Shown here in pieces: positions 51,975 through 61,350 of a stretch of 64,000 nucleotides of DNA (the stretch's first letter is position 1; each line of letters starts with the position of its first letter). A program made the translations under genes and the position numbers. This stretch comes from Spartobacteria bacterium (GTDB lineage: Bacteria > Verrucomicrobiota > Verrucomicrobiia > Chthoniobacterales > UBA10450). Where the stretch lies: positions 144,193 to 208,192 of the forward strand of contig PMTM01000009.1 of the NCBI GenBank assembly GCA_003167365.1, in the 5' to 3' direction. The notes beneath the pieces are model-generated. The model was not told where the DNA came from. It searched no databases and was given only the letters and a program-made list of their open reading frames with translations.

Positions 51975-52657
51975 AGCGCGCGGTCGTTCTGTTAAGCGGC
52001 GGACTCGATTCCACGACAACTCTTGCCCTGGCAATTGCAGAAGGTTTCGAAGCTTACTCGCTTTCGTTCGATTATGGTCAGCGCCACAAAATCGAGATCG
52101 ATGCCGCGCGTCGCGTGGCAAAATCGTTGGGAGCAAAAGAGCATCGCGTAGCCAAGATCGATAATGACATTTTTGGCGGCTCCGCGCTGACGAGCGATGT
52201 CGACGTCCCCAAGGCGCGCTCCGAAGCCGAGATCATACGCGGCATTCCAATCACTTACGTGCCGGCGCGCAACACGGTCTTCCTTTCCCACGCCTTGGCT
52301 TGGGCCGAAGTCGTCGGCGCACTCGACATTTTCATCGGTGTGAACGCGCTCGATTACAGCGGTTATCCCGATTGCCGTCCCGAGTTCGTCGCCGCATTTG
52401 AAAAGCTGGCGAACCTTTCCACAAAAACCGGCGTGGAAGGCGCGCATTTCAAGATTCACACGCCGCTGATCAAAATGTCGAAGGCGGAGATCGTTCGCAA
52501 GGCGCTCGAGCTCGATGTCGATCTTTCGCTCACGCACAGTTGCTACGACCCGCTCCCGGATGGTCGCGCTTGCAGCCAATGCGATTCATGTCAGTTGCGC
52601 CGGAAAGGTTTTCGCGAAGCGGGCGTGAACGATCCGATCGAATACGCAACGTCATGA
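51971..52657 (+). CDS. queC: 7-cyano-7-deazaguanine synthase QueC
   Basis: QueC converts CDG to preQ0 using ATP and ammonia. It has the PP-loop [15 protein letters not shown], the SYGQRH-like [27 protein letters not shown], and the zinc-binding Cys set [22 protein letters not shown]. It has 228 residues. It starts within the queF stop (ATGA). queD and queE are not nearby. Confidence 0.96.
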   Translation: MKRAVVLLSGGLDSTTTLALAIAEGFEAYSLSFDYGQRHKIEIDAARRVAKSLGAKEHRVAKIDNDIFGGSALTSDVDVPKARSEAEIIRGIPITYVPARNTVFLSHALAWAEVVGALDIFIGVNALDYSGYPDCRPEFVAAFEKLANLSTKTGVEGAHFKIHTPLIKMSKAEIVRKALELDVDLSLTHSCYDPLPDGRACSQCDSCQLRRKGFREAGVNDPIEYATS

Positions 52658-52836
52658 AGTCCGCGTTCGGAATGTTTGGCCTGACGAAAGGCGAGCAGCG
52701 CGTGGTCGTAGTTATCGTGTTCGCGCTTATCGCGCTCGCGCTCACGAAACATTACCGTGAGACAGGAACAATCACTCCCGCGCAGCCGGCGCCTTCTCCC
52801 GAAGCGAGCACGACTCCAGCCAAGATCGATCATTAA
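52654..52836 (+). CDS. Small single-span membrane protein, 60 residues
   Basis: The ATG overlaps the queC stop by 4 bases. The protein has one membrane helix ([18 protein letters not shown]) after a short polar start (GLTKGEQR) and a Pro/Ala/Thr-rich tail. It resembles the helix-hairpin leader found before ComEA-type proteins in some genomes, but no DNA-binding domain is present. Its coupling to queC may be accidental. It converges on the NlpC/P60 gene with a 4-base overlap of the two stops. Confidence 0.6.
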   Translation: MKSAFGMFGLTKGEQRVVVVIVFALIALALTKHYRETGTITPAQPAPSPEASTTPAKIDH

Positions 52837-53759
52837 CCGTCGTGCAGGCCCGGGATGCGTCCGTAACCGACGAAGATCGGGCCCGGTTTGGCGTCGGATT
52901 TTGCGCCGAGCCGCGAGACTCTGAATTCAAACACGCTTACGCCAAATCGTGATTGGCCCTTGTAAATGCGACCATCGCTGGCGCCGACCATGACGCGATG
53001 ATTGGTCGCCTTTTCACGACCAAGATAAATCATCGTGTGCGTGATATCGGGATCGCGATCGACGCTGTAGGTGCCGCTCCAAAAAAGAAGATCGCCCGGC
53101 TTGAGGGAATCGAGCTCGAATGTGTCGTCGCTGTGTCCGAGAACTGCCTGAAAACTGCCCGCCTTGCGCAACCAAACGTATTGCTCACGCGCATCGCGCG
53201 GCACGTCGCCTATCCCGCTTTTTGACAGGACATAATAAACGAAGCCGGAGCAATCCATCCCGCCGTTGGCTGGATCGGCCGAGCCGTATTTATAACCAAG
53301 GTTCTGCGTGGTCAGTGCCAGCGCCGATTCGATAATTTTGCGCACTTCCGGCGAGTAATTTTCGTAACCAACAATCTCGTCGGTCGAAATTGTGGCGTTC
53401 GGGGTGTTCTTCTTCGCGACAGGCGATGGACTTGGCGCCGGCGTTTCGCCCGGTATCGGCGTTATGGTGGGATTTGAAACCAGTTTGGGAGATGTGGAAG
53501 GCCGTGGCGTGACCGATGGTTCAGGCGTCGAGCTCGGTTTAGGAGTGACTGCCGCGCCGGGCGAAGGACTTGGAGCTTCCGTTTTCTTGGGCGTTGCCGA
53601 TGTCTTGCGATGTTTGCGCGGCATTGGCGTCGGCGTTCTAACAAGAAAATCTCTTACCTTTTTGGAGAACGATTCGTCTTCCTCTTCGGTTGCACGCACG
53701 CCCCCAACCACTGCGAATACCGCTGCTATTATGATCAAGAGCCGCAATGTTCTTTTCAT
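52833..53759 (-). CDS. NlpC/P60 cell-wall hydrolase with Pro/Thr-rich linker
   Basis: The signal peptide is at the N terminus (KRTLRLLIIIAAVFAVVGGVRA). Residues 40-125 are a Ser/Pro/Thr-rich linker with many PSP repeats (TPKPSSTPEPSVTPRPSTSP). The C-terminal NlpC/P60 domain has the catalytic Cys in NGGMDCSGFVYYVL and His in DITHTMIYLG. Members cleave peptide bonds in peptidoglycan stems. It is likely a secreted, wall-associated endopeptidase. Confidence 0.9.
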   Translation of the reverse strand: MKRTLRLLIIIAAVFAVVGGVRATEEEDESFSKKVRDFLVRTPTPMPRKHRKTSATPKKTEAPSPSPGAAVTPKPSSTPEPSVTPRPSTSPKLVSNPTITPIPGETPAPSPSPVAKKNTPNATISTDEIVGYENYSPEVRKIIESALALTTQNLGYKYGSADPANGGMDCSGFVYYVLSKSGIGDVPRDAREQYVWLRKAGSFQAVLGHSDDTFELDSLKPGDLLFWSGTYSVDRDPDITHTMIYLGREKATNHRVMVGASDGRIYKGQSRFGVSVFEFRVSRLGAKSDAKPGPIFVGYGRIPGLHDG

Positions 53760-53776
53760 GTACCCTTGTCCGAGAA

Positions 53777-55111
53777 TCAGGCTGCCAATTCCTGGAGGAC
53801 AGCTTTATTCATTCGGATGCCTGCGTCGAGATTCTCCAGCGGAAAATTTTCGTTTGGCGAATGGGCCCGGCAATCCGGCAAAGCCAGCCCGAGCAGAAGC
53901 GTCTCGACGCCAAGAATATTTCGGAACTCGGAGACGATCGGTATGCTGCCGCCTTCGCGGATGACCGCGACGTCCGCGTTGAAAGCTTTGCGCAAAGCGC
54001 GTTGCGCGGCCTGGCTTTGAGCCGAATGCGGATCGGTCAAATACCACGGACCGCTGTGACCGTCGGTCAGCTCGAGCGTAACGCCCGGCGGCAGATTCTT
54101 TCGCAAATGCTGCTTGGCCAAATCCAAAATTTCCTCGCCCTTCTGATTCGGGACTAATCGAAAGGTTAACTTCGCCATCGCGTGACTTGCGATCACGGTT
54201 TTCGTTCCCATTCCTTGATAACCGCCGCCAATACCGTTGATTTCCGCGGTGGGCCGCCCCCAGAGCCGCTCAAGCGTGCTGTATCCAGCTTCGCCGAACA
54301 ATGATGGCGCACCCGTTTCTTTTAGAATTTCCTTGTCCGCGTCGATCGGTAATTTTTTCCAGGCTTCGCGTTCCCAATCTTCCAGCGGCTTAACCTGTTC
54401 GTAGAAACCCGGGATGGCAACGTGCCCATCGCGATCGTGCAAAGTCGCGAGCAAACGCGCCAGAGCCGTGACCGGGTTCGCCACCGCACCGCCGAAGACG
54501 CCGGAGTGCAAATCGATCTTTGGGCCGGTCACCTTTACTTCCAGCGCAGTAATCCCCCGCAAACCATAGCCCAGCGTCGGCACACCACGCGCGATCATTC
54601 CCGTGTCGGAAACCACCACCACATCGCATTTCAGAGCCTCACGATTTTGTGAAAGGAAATTTCCGAGGTTTCCACTGCCGATTTCTTCCTCGCCTTCGAT
54701 GACGAAATGCAAATTCACCGGCAGATCGCCTTGCTGCTCGATCGTTTCCTGAACGCCGAGGATGTGGGAAAGAATCTGACCTTTGTTATCCGTCGCGCCG
54801 CGCGCAAAAACGTATCCGTCCTTCAAAACCGGCTCGAACGGCGGCGATTCCCACAACTCGAGCGGGTCCGGCGGCTGCACATCGTAATGCCCGTAAATGA
54901 GAACGGTGCGCCGCCCTTTTTGATGTTTGTTCCGCGCCCAAACAATCGGATGGCCGGGAGTCGGAACCAATTGCGCCGTGAGTCCAACGTCGTTTAATTT
55001 CTTAACCAACCAATGCGCGCACTCGTTTAGCTTTTCCGAATAATCGGCGTCCGTCGAGACGCTTGGAAATCGCAGAAACGTGTAAAAATCTTCAAGATGA
55101 CTTGCGCGCAT
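53777..55111 (-). CDS. M20-family dipeptidase (ArgE/DapE/CNDP-like)
   Basis: The metal ligands are visible: His in YGHYDVQPPDPLELW, Asp in RGATDNKGQ, the catalytic Glu pair in VIEGEEEIGSGN, and Asp in VVSDTGM. A dimerisation (lid) domain lies in the middle, with LHSGVFGGAVANP typical of dipeptidases. It has 444 residues. The next gene (NlpC/P60) starts 18 bases downstream on the same strand, so the two may be co-transcribed. Confidence 0.92.
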   Translation of the reverse strand: MRASHLEDFYTFLRFPSVSTDADYSEKLNECAHWLVKKLNDVGLTAQLVPTPGHPIVWARNKHQKGRRTVLIYGHYDVQPPDPLELWESPPFEPVLKDGYVFARGATDNKGQILSHILGVQETIEQQGDLPVNLHFVIEGEEEIGSGNLGNFLSQNREALKCDVVVVSDTGMIARGVPTLGYGLRGITALEVKVTGPKIDLHSGVFGGAVANPVTALARLLATLHDRDGHVAIPGFYEQVKPLEDWEREAWKKLPIDADKEILKETGAPSLFGEAGYSTLERLWGRPTAEINGIGGGYQGMGTKTVIASHAMAKLTFRLVPNQKGEEILDLAKQHLRKNLPPGVTLELTDGHSGPWYLTDPHSAQSQAAQRALRKAFNADVAVIREGGSIPIVSEFRNILGVETLLLGLALPDCRAHSPNENFPLENLDAGIRMNKAVLQELAA

Positions 55112-55407
55112 GTTTGCACTCTAGCGCGGAAATTTAATGCGGGAACAGAAGTTTTCCGGGCGCGAAAATGATTTTGTAGAGCGGTGATCGTCGCCGCGGA
55201 AAGATGGCCATTAAAATGACCTGTCCTGTAATCCTCCAAATCAGAAATCGCTATTGGGTTGTCGATTATCGCCCAGATGGTTCGCCCGCTAAGCACAAAA
55301 TCTAGCGTTCACTCAGACCTTGAGACCCCGCTAATAGTATGATTTTGGCCTTGTAACGCTCCGCAGCTCATTATATTGACTTTCGAGGCCGAGAAATTGG
55401 CCACGAC
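55112..55407. other. Spacer upstream of smc
   Basis: This 296-base gap holds no clear gene. A 33-codon plus-strand frame (55204-55305, containing RYWVVDYRPDGSPAKHKI) has the flavour of the N-terminal arm of an integrase or transposase, but it is too short to call. The smc promoter must lie here. Confidence 0.35.
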
Positions 55408-58400
55408 ATGCATCTGCAATCTCTCGAGCTATTCGGCTTTAAATCGTTCGCCGATAAAACCGCTTTCAATTTCCACGAAGGCGTCACCGCCATTGTCGGC
55501 CCGAATGGCTGTGGCAAATCCAACGTGCTCGACGCGATTCGCTGGGTGCTCGGCGAGCAATCGGCCAAGTCGCTTCGCGGCGGCGAAATGGCGGACGTTA
55601 TCTTCAACGGAACGGACACGCGCAAGCCGCTCGGTTTTGCCGAGGTCTCGCTAACTTTCACTGATTGCGCGAGTGAACTCGGAGTTGACTGGCACGACGT
55701 GCGCGTAACGCGCCGCGTTTATCGCGACGGCAATTCCGAATATCTCCTCAACAAGACGCAATGCCGTTTGCGCGACATTCAAAATCTTTTCGCGGACACC
55801 GGCGTCGCGCGCGCCGCCTATTCCATGATGGAACAAGGCAAGATCGACATGATCTTGAGCTCGCGGCCAGAGGATCGCCGCACGGTTTTCGAAGAAGCTG
55901 CGGGTATTACAAAATACAAAGCTCAAAAGCGTGAGGCATTGCGCAAACTCGAGGCGACGGAAGCGAATCTTCTGCGCATTGGCGACATCATCAAGGAGGT
56001 CAAGCGTCAGATTGGATCGCTTCAACGCCAGGCGGGAAAGGCGAGAAGATATCAAGCGTTGCACGCTGATCTGCGCGTGCTCGATACTCATCATGCACGA
56101 AAGCAGCTTCAGGCGCTCGAGACCAAACTTGGCGAATGTCAGCGCGAAATTGAACGGCTAACTGAGTCGGAAAAAGAATCTCGCGCCAAGATCAACAACA
56201 GCGAATCCAAGTTAGCGGAAGAACGCCAGGTCTTGGACAAGATCGACACGCAGATCGCCGATGGCCGCGCGGAGGCACAACGGCTACACAGCGAAATCGC
56301 GGCGCATCGCAGCCGCATCGAACTGAATAAGCAACGCGCACAGGAATTGAACGAACTGCTCGAACGCTCACGGCAAGACATTACTGCGGCAGAATCGAAA
56401 CAAAGCCAGCAAACCGTCGCCATGCAGGAAGCGAACGCGCTCATTGAAAAAACCGGGCGACTGCTTCAAGCAAAAGAAGCCGAATTGAAAAAGCTTGCCG
56501 ACGAGCTTTCGGAGCTTCGCGCGAAACGGACGGCGCACGAATCCGAAATCCAACAACTGCAAATGGCGCTGACCAAGAGCGAGACTCACGTCGATGCTTT
56601 GGAAGACGAGCTGTCCGGAATCACGATTCGCCGGGAAACAACTGGCGAGCATTTGAAAGACCTTGACGCAGCAATCGTGAAAGCACGCGCGACCCGAGAG
56701 AGAACTGAAAAGGAAATTGCCGCCGTGCGTTTGGCTTCGGAGAAAGATCGAAAGAGCATTGACGTTCTTCTCGCCGAAATGCGCGAAAACGAAGGGCGAT
56801 TGGAACAACAGCGTCAACTGCTCGACGACGCGGAAAAGAAATTGATCGCACTCGAACGAGCGCTCGCAGAAAAGGAGTCGCGCCTCGATGTTCTTAGGCA
56901 GCTAAACGAAGAAGGCGAAGGCCTCGCGCAAGGTTCGCAAGCTGTTCTCAAAGGTCTCACCGATCCGAAGCGATTTCAACCGGCGGTCCTCGGCGCGCTC
57001 GTGGCAAAGCTCGATGTCGATCAAAAATTTGCCGTCGCGGTCGAAGCGGCGCTCGGGCGGAACTTGCACGCGATCGTTTTGCAAAACGCCGACATGACGG
57101 TCGAGATTATGGCGACCCTAAGTGGAAAAAAACTCGGCCAAGCCGCTTTGTTCGTCCCGGGATTGGGCAATTCGTCCGCCGACTCCAAACGGACGCTGCT
57201 GCCGGAACGCGCGCTGGCCTGGGCGGTGGATCAGGTCGAAGCGCCGGAACCATTTCAACCGCTCGTCCGTCAATTGTTGCGCGATATCGCGATCTTCGAA
57301 GATCTCGATCAAGCGATGCGCTTCAAAAAAACTTCACCCCACCTTGCCGCCGCTACTCTTGCCGGCGAATTTATTTCGGTTGAGGGAATCGTCTTCGGCG
57401 GTCGCGGCAGCGCGCAAAACGAATCGCTCCTCGAACGCAAATCCCGCATTTCGATTCTAACCGCGGAGTTTTCGGTATTGAGCGCACAACGAGACACGCT
57501 GCGCAAGAAGTGGGATGACACAAAATTTCAATCGAAAAAGGCGGCGCACGATCTCGAGGAATCGCGTGCAAAACATCAAGCGGCCGATCTCGCTCAATCG
57601 GCTTCGAAAAACAACCTGACGCTGCTGGAACGCGAACTGAGCGACGCTACGCAGAAGATCGATAATCTAATTTCGGAAAGGTCAGCTCTCGCTCAGCAAC
57701 TCGACTCGGCCGACGCTCGGATCACGACGCTAGAAACTGAATTGGAAGCATCGCGCGACGATTTCGCGACGCAGCAAGATCGGCAATCGAGCGCAACAAT
57801 CGAGCGCGAGGAAGCAACAAAGGAAGAAGAAAAAGGGGCGGAAAAATTGACCGATCTGCGTTTGGCGGTCGCGACCGAGCGGCAGCGTCTCGAAAGTTTG
57901 ATCGCGCAGCGAAACCCGATGACCGCGCGCGAGGCGGAACTAAACGAGCTGATAAGCGCCCGCCAAGCAGACATTGCGACTTTTGAGAAGCGCTTGTCCG
58001 TGCAAGCGGTCGAATCAACCGCCGCGGCCGAAGCGATCGAGCAGCAGGCTGCGTTGTCCGCCGAGTCCGAAAAAACCCTCGCCAGACTCGGGGAGCAGCG
58101 TGCGAACCAGCTCGCGACCATCAACGAGCGCGAAGCGGAGTTGCGTAAAGTGCGAGATTCATTGAGCGAGTTGCATGACCGTCGCGGGCAGCAGCAAGTG
58201 CGGCAAAGCCAGCTGCAAATGAAGATCGACAATCTTGCGGAACGCGTCACGCAACGTTACCAGGTCGATCTGCGCGCGTTCCAGGCAGACGAACCGGCTT
58301 TCGAAAAGACTTTGCGAGTGCAATTGAAGCGGCGCTCGAAAGGAGTCGAACCCGCCTCTTCGGAAACGGCTGAAGAGCCACCGATAACGAGCGAGGCAGA

Positions 58401-59196
58401 AGTCGAGGAAGTTCCGGAGGAGATTGTCGATCTTGGCGGCGCCGATGTGGAAAAATTGATTCTCGAACTTACGCGCCAGCTCGACAACATGGGCCCGGTG
58501 AATCTCGAAGCGGTGCAGGAGTACGACGAACTCGAAGAACGTCATCGCTTCCTGGAGTCGCAGAACAACGATCTGACCGCCTCGCGCCGCGAATTGCTCG
58601 AAGTGATCTCGCAAATCAACAACACGACGAAGAAGTTGTTCGCCGAAACCTTTGCGCAGGTGCGAACCAACTTCCGCGAAATGTTTTCGGAAATGTTCGG
58701 CGGCGGGCGCGCGGACTTGTCGCTCATGGACGAGAGCGATCCGCTGAATTGTGGAATCGAGATCACGGCAAAACCCCCGGGCAAACAACTTCAAAGCATT
58801 ACGCTGCTTTCCGGTGGTGAGCGCTCGATGGTAGCGGTTGCGTTGCTTTTCGCCATTTACATCGTGCGGCCGAGCCCGTTCTGCGTGCTTGACGAAGTGG
58901 ACGCCGCCTTAGATGAGGGCAGTATCAACCGCTTCGTCGCTGCACTGGACCGATTCATTGCAGAAAGCCAGTTCATCATTATCACGCACAACAAGCGCAC
59001 AATCGCGAAGGCCAGCGTTCTGTATGGCGTGACAATGGAAGAGCGCGGCGTAAGCAAGCTCGTCGGAATGAAATTGAGCGAGCGCCGCGAAGGTGAACGC
59101 GAACCGTCTAATCGCGAAACAATTTCGTCGCAGCGTCAATTCGCGCTCGCGGAAAACGGTCACGCCGAGCCCAAGGCTAACTTCGCCGCGCGATAA
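55408..59196 (+). CDS. smc: Chromosome segregation ATPase SMC
   Basis: SMC compacts and aligns the chromosome arms. The N-terminal head has Walker A GPNGCGKSNVLDAIRWVLGEQ. Two long coiled coils flank a hinge (about residues 500-640, PAVLGALVAKLDVDQKFAVAVEAALGRNLHAIV). The C-terminal head has the signature LLSGGERSMVAVALLFAIY and Walker B PFCVLDEVDAALDE. It has 1262 residues, slightly long, with an extra polar tail (RQFALAENGHAEPKANFAAR). Four exact 10-mer copies fall within it. scpA and scpB are not adjacent. Confidence 0.96.
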   Translation: MHLQSLELFGFKSFADKTAFNFHEGVTAIVGPNGCGKSNVLDAIRWVLGEQSAKSLRGGEMADVIFNGTDTRKPLGFAEVSLTFTDCASELGVDWHDVRVTRRVYRDGNSEYLLNKTQCRLRDIQNLFADTGVARAAYSMMEQGKIDMILSSRPEDRRTVFEEAAGITKYKAQKREALRKLEATEANLLRIGDIIKEVKRQIGSLQRQAGKARRYQALHADLRVLDTHHARKQLQALETKLGECQREIERLTESEKESRAKINNSESKLAEERQVLDKIDTQIADGRAEAQRLHSEIAAHRSRIELNKQRAQELNELLERSRQDITAAESKQSQQTVAMQEANALIEKTGRLLQAKEAELKKLADELSELRAKRTAHESEIQQLQMALTKSETHVDALEDELSGITIRRETTGEHLKDLDAAIVKARATRERTEKEIAAVRLASEKDRKSIDVLLAEMRENEGRLEQQRQLLDDAEKKLIALERALAEKESRLDVLRQLNEEGEGLAQGSQAVLKGLTDPKRFQPAVLGALVAKLDVDQKFAVAVEAALGRNLHAIVLQNADMTVEIMATLSGKKLGQAALFVPGLGNSSADSKRTLLPERALAWAVDQVEAPEPFQPLVRQLLRDIAIFEDLDQAMRFKKTSPHLAAATLAGEFISVEGIVFGGRGSAQNESLLERKSRISILTAEFSVLSAQRDTLRKKWDDTKFQSKKAAHDLEESRAKHQAADLAQSASKNNLTLLERELSDATQKIDNLISERSALAQQLDSADARITTLETELEASRDDFATQQDRQSSATIEREEATKEEEKGAEKLTDLRLAVATERQRLESLIAQRNPMTAREAELNELISARQADIATFEKRLSVQAVESTAAAEAIEQQAALSAESEKTLARLGEQRANQLATINEREAELRKVRDSLSELHDRRGQQQVRQSQLQMKIDNLAERVTQRYQVDLRAFQADEPAFEKTLRVQLKRRSKGVEPASSETAEEPPITSEAEVEEVPEEIVDLGGADVEKLILELTRQLDNMGPVNLEAVQEYDELEERHRFLESQNNDLTASRRELLEVISQINNTTKKLFAETFAQVRTNFREMFSEMFGGGRADLSLMDESDPLNCGIEITAKPPGKQLQSITLLSGGERSMVAVALLFAIYIVRPSPFCVLDEVDAALDEGSINRFVAALDRFIAESQFIIITHNKRTIAKASVLYGVTMEERGVSKLVGMKLSERREGEREPSNRETISSQRQFALAENGHAEPKANFAAR

Positions 59197-59322
59197 GTGG
59201 AACGTGCAGTCCCTTGCGCGTTGGTAATTCAACGCGACTTCGCCGCTACTCTTTGACACCGAGCGACGGAGCGCTCGATCCACCTTCGCAACGCTGCCCA
59301 GAAAAAAATTTTGCGCGCGGCT

Positions 59323-59332
59323 GTCGATCTTG
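59323..59332. repeat. Intergenic exact copy of TGTCGATCTT upstream of pdhA
   Basis: This copy lies 15 bases before the pdhA ATG. It is not centred on a hairpin. It is one of the three exact copies outside coding sequence. Confidence 0.75.
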
Positions 59333-59346
59333 CGTAAAATCGCTGG

Positions 59347-60381
59347 ATGCTTCAGGCGGCGCAGCGCTCGGAAAAGAAAACCAAGGGAAAGAAAACCGCG
59401 CCGCACGAGCGCTACCTCGAAGCGTATCGCTGGATGTTGCAGACGCGCGTCTTCGAAGACAAACTCGCCAGTCTCTATCGTGGCGGATTGATCACCGGCG
59501 GCGTTTATGTCGGGCGTGGACAAGAGGCGATCAGCGCCGCCTGCGGGATGTTTTTGCAAAAGGGCGATATCTTTGCGCCGCTGATTCGCGATCAAGCAGG
59601 ACGATCCGCTTTCGGTGAACCTCTAATCGATGTCGCCCGGACCTATCTTGGTTCGCGGCAGGGCCCGATGCGCGGGCGTGACGGCAATATCCATCGCGGC
59701 AAGCCGGGCCAAGGACAACTCGCCATGATCAGTCACCTCGGCGCAATGATTTCGGTGACGGTTGGAGTTTTGCTGGCAAAGAAATTCAAGGGAGAAACGG
59801 GGTTCGTCGGCTTGACCACGATCGGTGAAGGCGGAATGCAAAGCGGCGCCACGCACGAGGGAATGAACATCGCGGCGGTCGAGCAAGTTCCGCTCGTCTT
59901 GGTCGCGACGAACAATCATTACGCGTATTCGACACCGAACGACCGCGAGTTTGCCTGCACCGATTTGGTGGATCGCGCGAAAGGATATGGATTTGAAGGT
60001 TACACGGTTGATGGGACCGATCTCGCGGCTTGTCTCGACGTGATCGGTGGCGCGGTGAAGCGTGCACGCGCGGGTCGTCCGCCGCAGTTGGTCGTCGCTT
60101 CGGTTTTGCGGCTGGCCGGTCACGGCGAACATGATGATGCCAGTTACATCACCGATGAAATCAAGCGCGAGCCGTTCGCGCAGGATTGCCTCAAATGCGC
60201 GGAAAAGGTCATTGTCGATCTTAACCTCGCGGACGCCGAGACGCTGAAAAAGTGGCGCGACGAGGCCGCGGCCGAAGTGGAAAACGCAGTCGCGACTGCG
60301 CAAAAAGAAGCTGCGCCCGAGGCTGGCGAAGAAGATTGGTGCGCGATCTCGATGCGGCACCTGGTCGATCAAATTCCATGA
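59347..60381 (+). CDS. pdhA: Pyruvate/2-oxoacid dehydrogenase E1 alpha subunit
   Basis: The thiamine-diphosphate E1 alpha subunit decarboxylates the 2-oxoacid. It has YVGRGQEAISAACGMFL, the ThDP motif beginning IGEGGMQSGATHEGMNIAAV and ending with NN (ATNNHYAYST), and the phosphorylation-loop region after GHGEHDDASY. It has 344 residues. The substrate (pyruvate or branched-chain acids) cannot be fixed from sequence. It overlaps pdhB by 4 bases. Confidence 0.92.
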   Translation: MLQAAQRSEKKTKGKKTAPHERYLEAYRWMLQTRVFEDKLASLYRGGLITGGVYVGRGQEAISAACGMFLQKGDIFAPLIRDQAGRSAFGEPLIDVARTYLGSRQGPMRGRDGNIHRGKPGQGQLAMISHLGAMISVTVGVLLAKKFKGETGFVGLTTIGEGGMQSGATHEGMNIAAVEQVPLVLVATNNHYAYSTPNDREFACTDLVDRAKGYGFEGYTVDGTDLAACLDVIGGAVKRARAGRPPQLVVASVLRLAGHGEHDDASYITDEIKREPFAQDCLKCAEKVIVDLNLADAETLKKWRDEAAAEVENAVATAQKEAAPEAGEEDWCAISMRHLVDQIP

Positions 60382-61346
60382 GCATCACGTATCTCGAAGC
60401 GATTCGTGAAGCGCAAGCCAAGTTGTTGCGCGATGACGATCGCGTTTTCATTTACGGCCAGGACGTCGGCGGAAATTTTGGCGGCGCGTTTAAGGCGACG
60501 AAAGGTTTGGCAAAAGAATTTCCGGGTCGTGTTTTGAATGCGCCGATTAGCGAAGACGCCATGGTTGGGACGGCCATTGGCGCGGCGCTGCAAGGAATGC
60601 GCCCGATCGTCGAGATGCAGTTCGCGGATTTTTCCAGCATTGCGCTGAACCAAATTTTAAATAACGCGGGCACGCATTACTGGCGGACGAACATTCCGAT
60701 ACCGATCACGGTGCGATTGCCATCAGGCGGAACAAAAGGCAGCGGACCGTTTCACAGTCAATCGATGGAATCGCTCTATGCGCATTATCCCGGTCTCGTC
60801 GTGATGACGCCGGCGACGGTGGAGGATGCATATACGATGTTGATCGAGGCGGTCGCGATCGACGATCCGGTTGTCTACTGCGAGCACAAATATCTCTATT
60901 ACCATCTCAAGGCCGACAGACTTCCGACCGAAGGTTTGCCTATTGGAAAGGCGCGGATTGCGCGCGAAGGCCGCGACCTGACCATCGTGACCTACAGCGC
61001 GATGCTGCACGAGTCACTCACTGTTGCGGAGGAATTCGCGAACGAAGGTCTCGAGATAGAAGTTGTCGATCTTCGCACGGTTAAACCGCTCGACACAGAC
61101 ACGGTGCTTGCGTCGGTCGCGCGCACCGGCCGATTGCTTTGCGTGGGCGAATCATTTCCATGGGGCGGCGCGACTGCGGAAGTCATCGCGCGCGTGACCG
61201 CGGAAGGTTTTCATCTGCTCGACGCCGCGCCCGCGCGGATTAACGCGAAAGACACGCCGATTCCGTATCATCCCAATCTTTGGAGTGCCCACCGTCCGAG
61301 CGCGAAAACAATTGCCGAGAAAGCGCGAAATCTTCTTCGAGAATAA
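60378..61346 (+). CDS. pdhB: Pyruvate/2-oxoacid dehydrogenase E1 beta subunit
   Basis: The ATG at 60378 reads MSITYLEAIREAQAKLLRDD. The transketolase-type pyrimidine domain has NAPISEDAMVGTAIGAALQGMRPIVEMQFADF, and the C-terminal domain has EVVDLRTVKPLDTDTVLASVARTGRLLCVGE. It has 322 residues. The longer frame from 60252 is an overlap with pdhA in another frame and is not used. Two residues of the 10-mer family (60213 and 61064) lie in pdhA and pdhB. Confidence 0.93.
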   Translation: MSITYLEAIREAQAKLLRDDDRVFIYGQDVGGNFGGAFKATKGLAKEFPGRVLNAPISEDAMVGTAIGAALQGMRPIVEMQFADFSSIALNQILNNAGTHYWRTNIPIPITVRLPSGGTKGSGPFHSQSMESLYAHYPGLVVMTPATVEDAYTMLIEAVAIDDPVVYCEHKYLYYHLKADRLPTEGLPIGKARIAREGRDLTIVTYSAMLHESLTVAEEFANEGLEIEVVDLRTVKPLDTDTVLASVARTGRLLCVGESFPWGGATAEVIARVTAEGFHLLDAAPARINAKDTPIPYHPNLWSAHRPSAKTIAEKARNLLRE

Positions 61347-61350
61347 TCTT

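Noticed and set aside
55204-55305. 33-codon ORF upstream of smc resembling an integrase N-terminal arm
   Set aside because: Too short, no ribosome-binding site, no second domain; noted only in the spacer entry.
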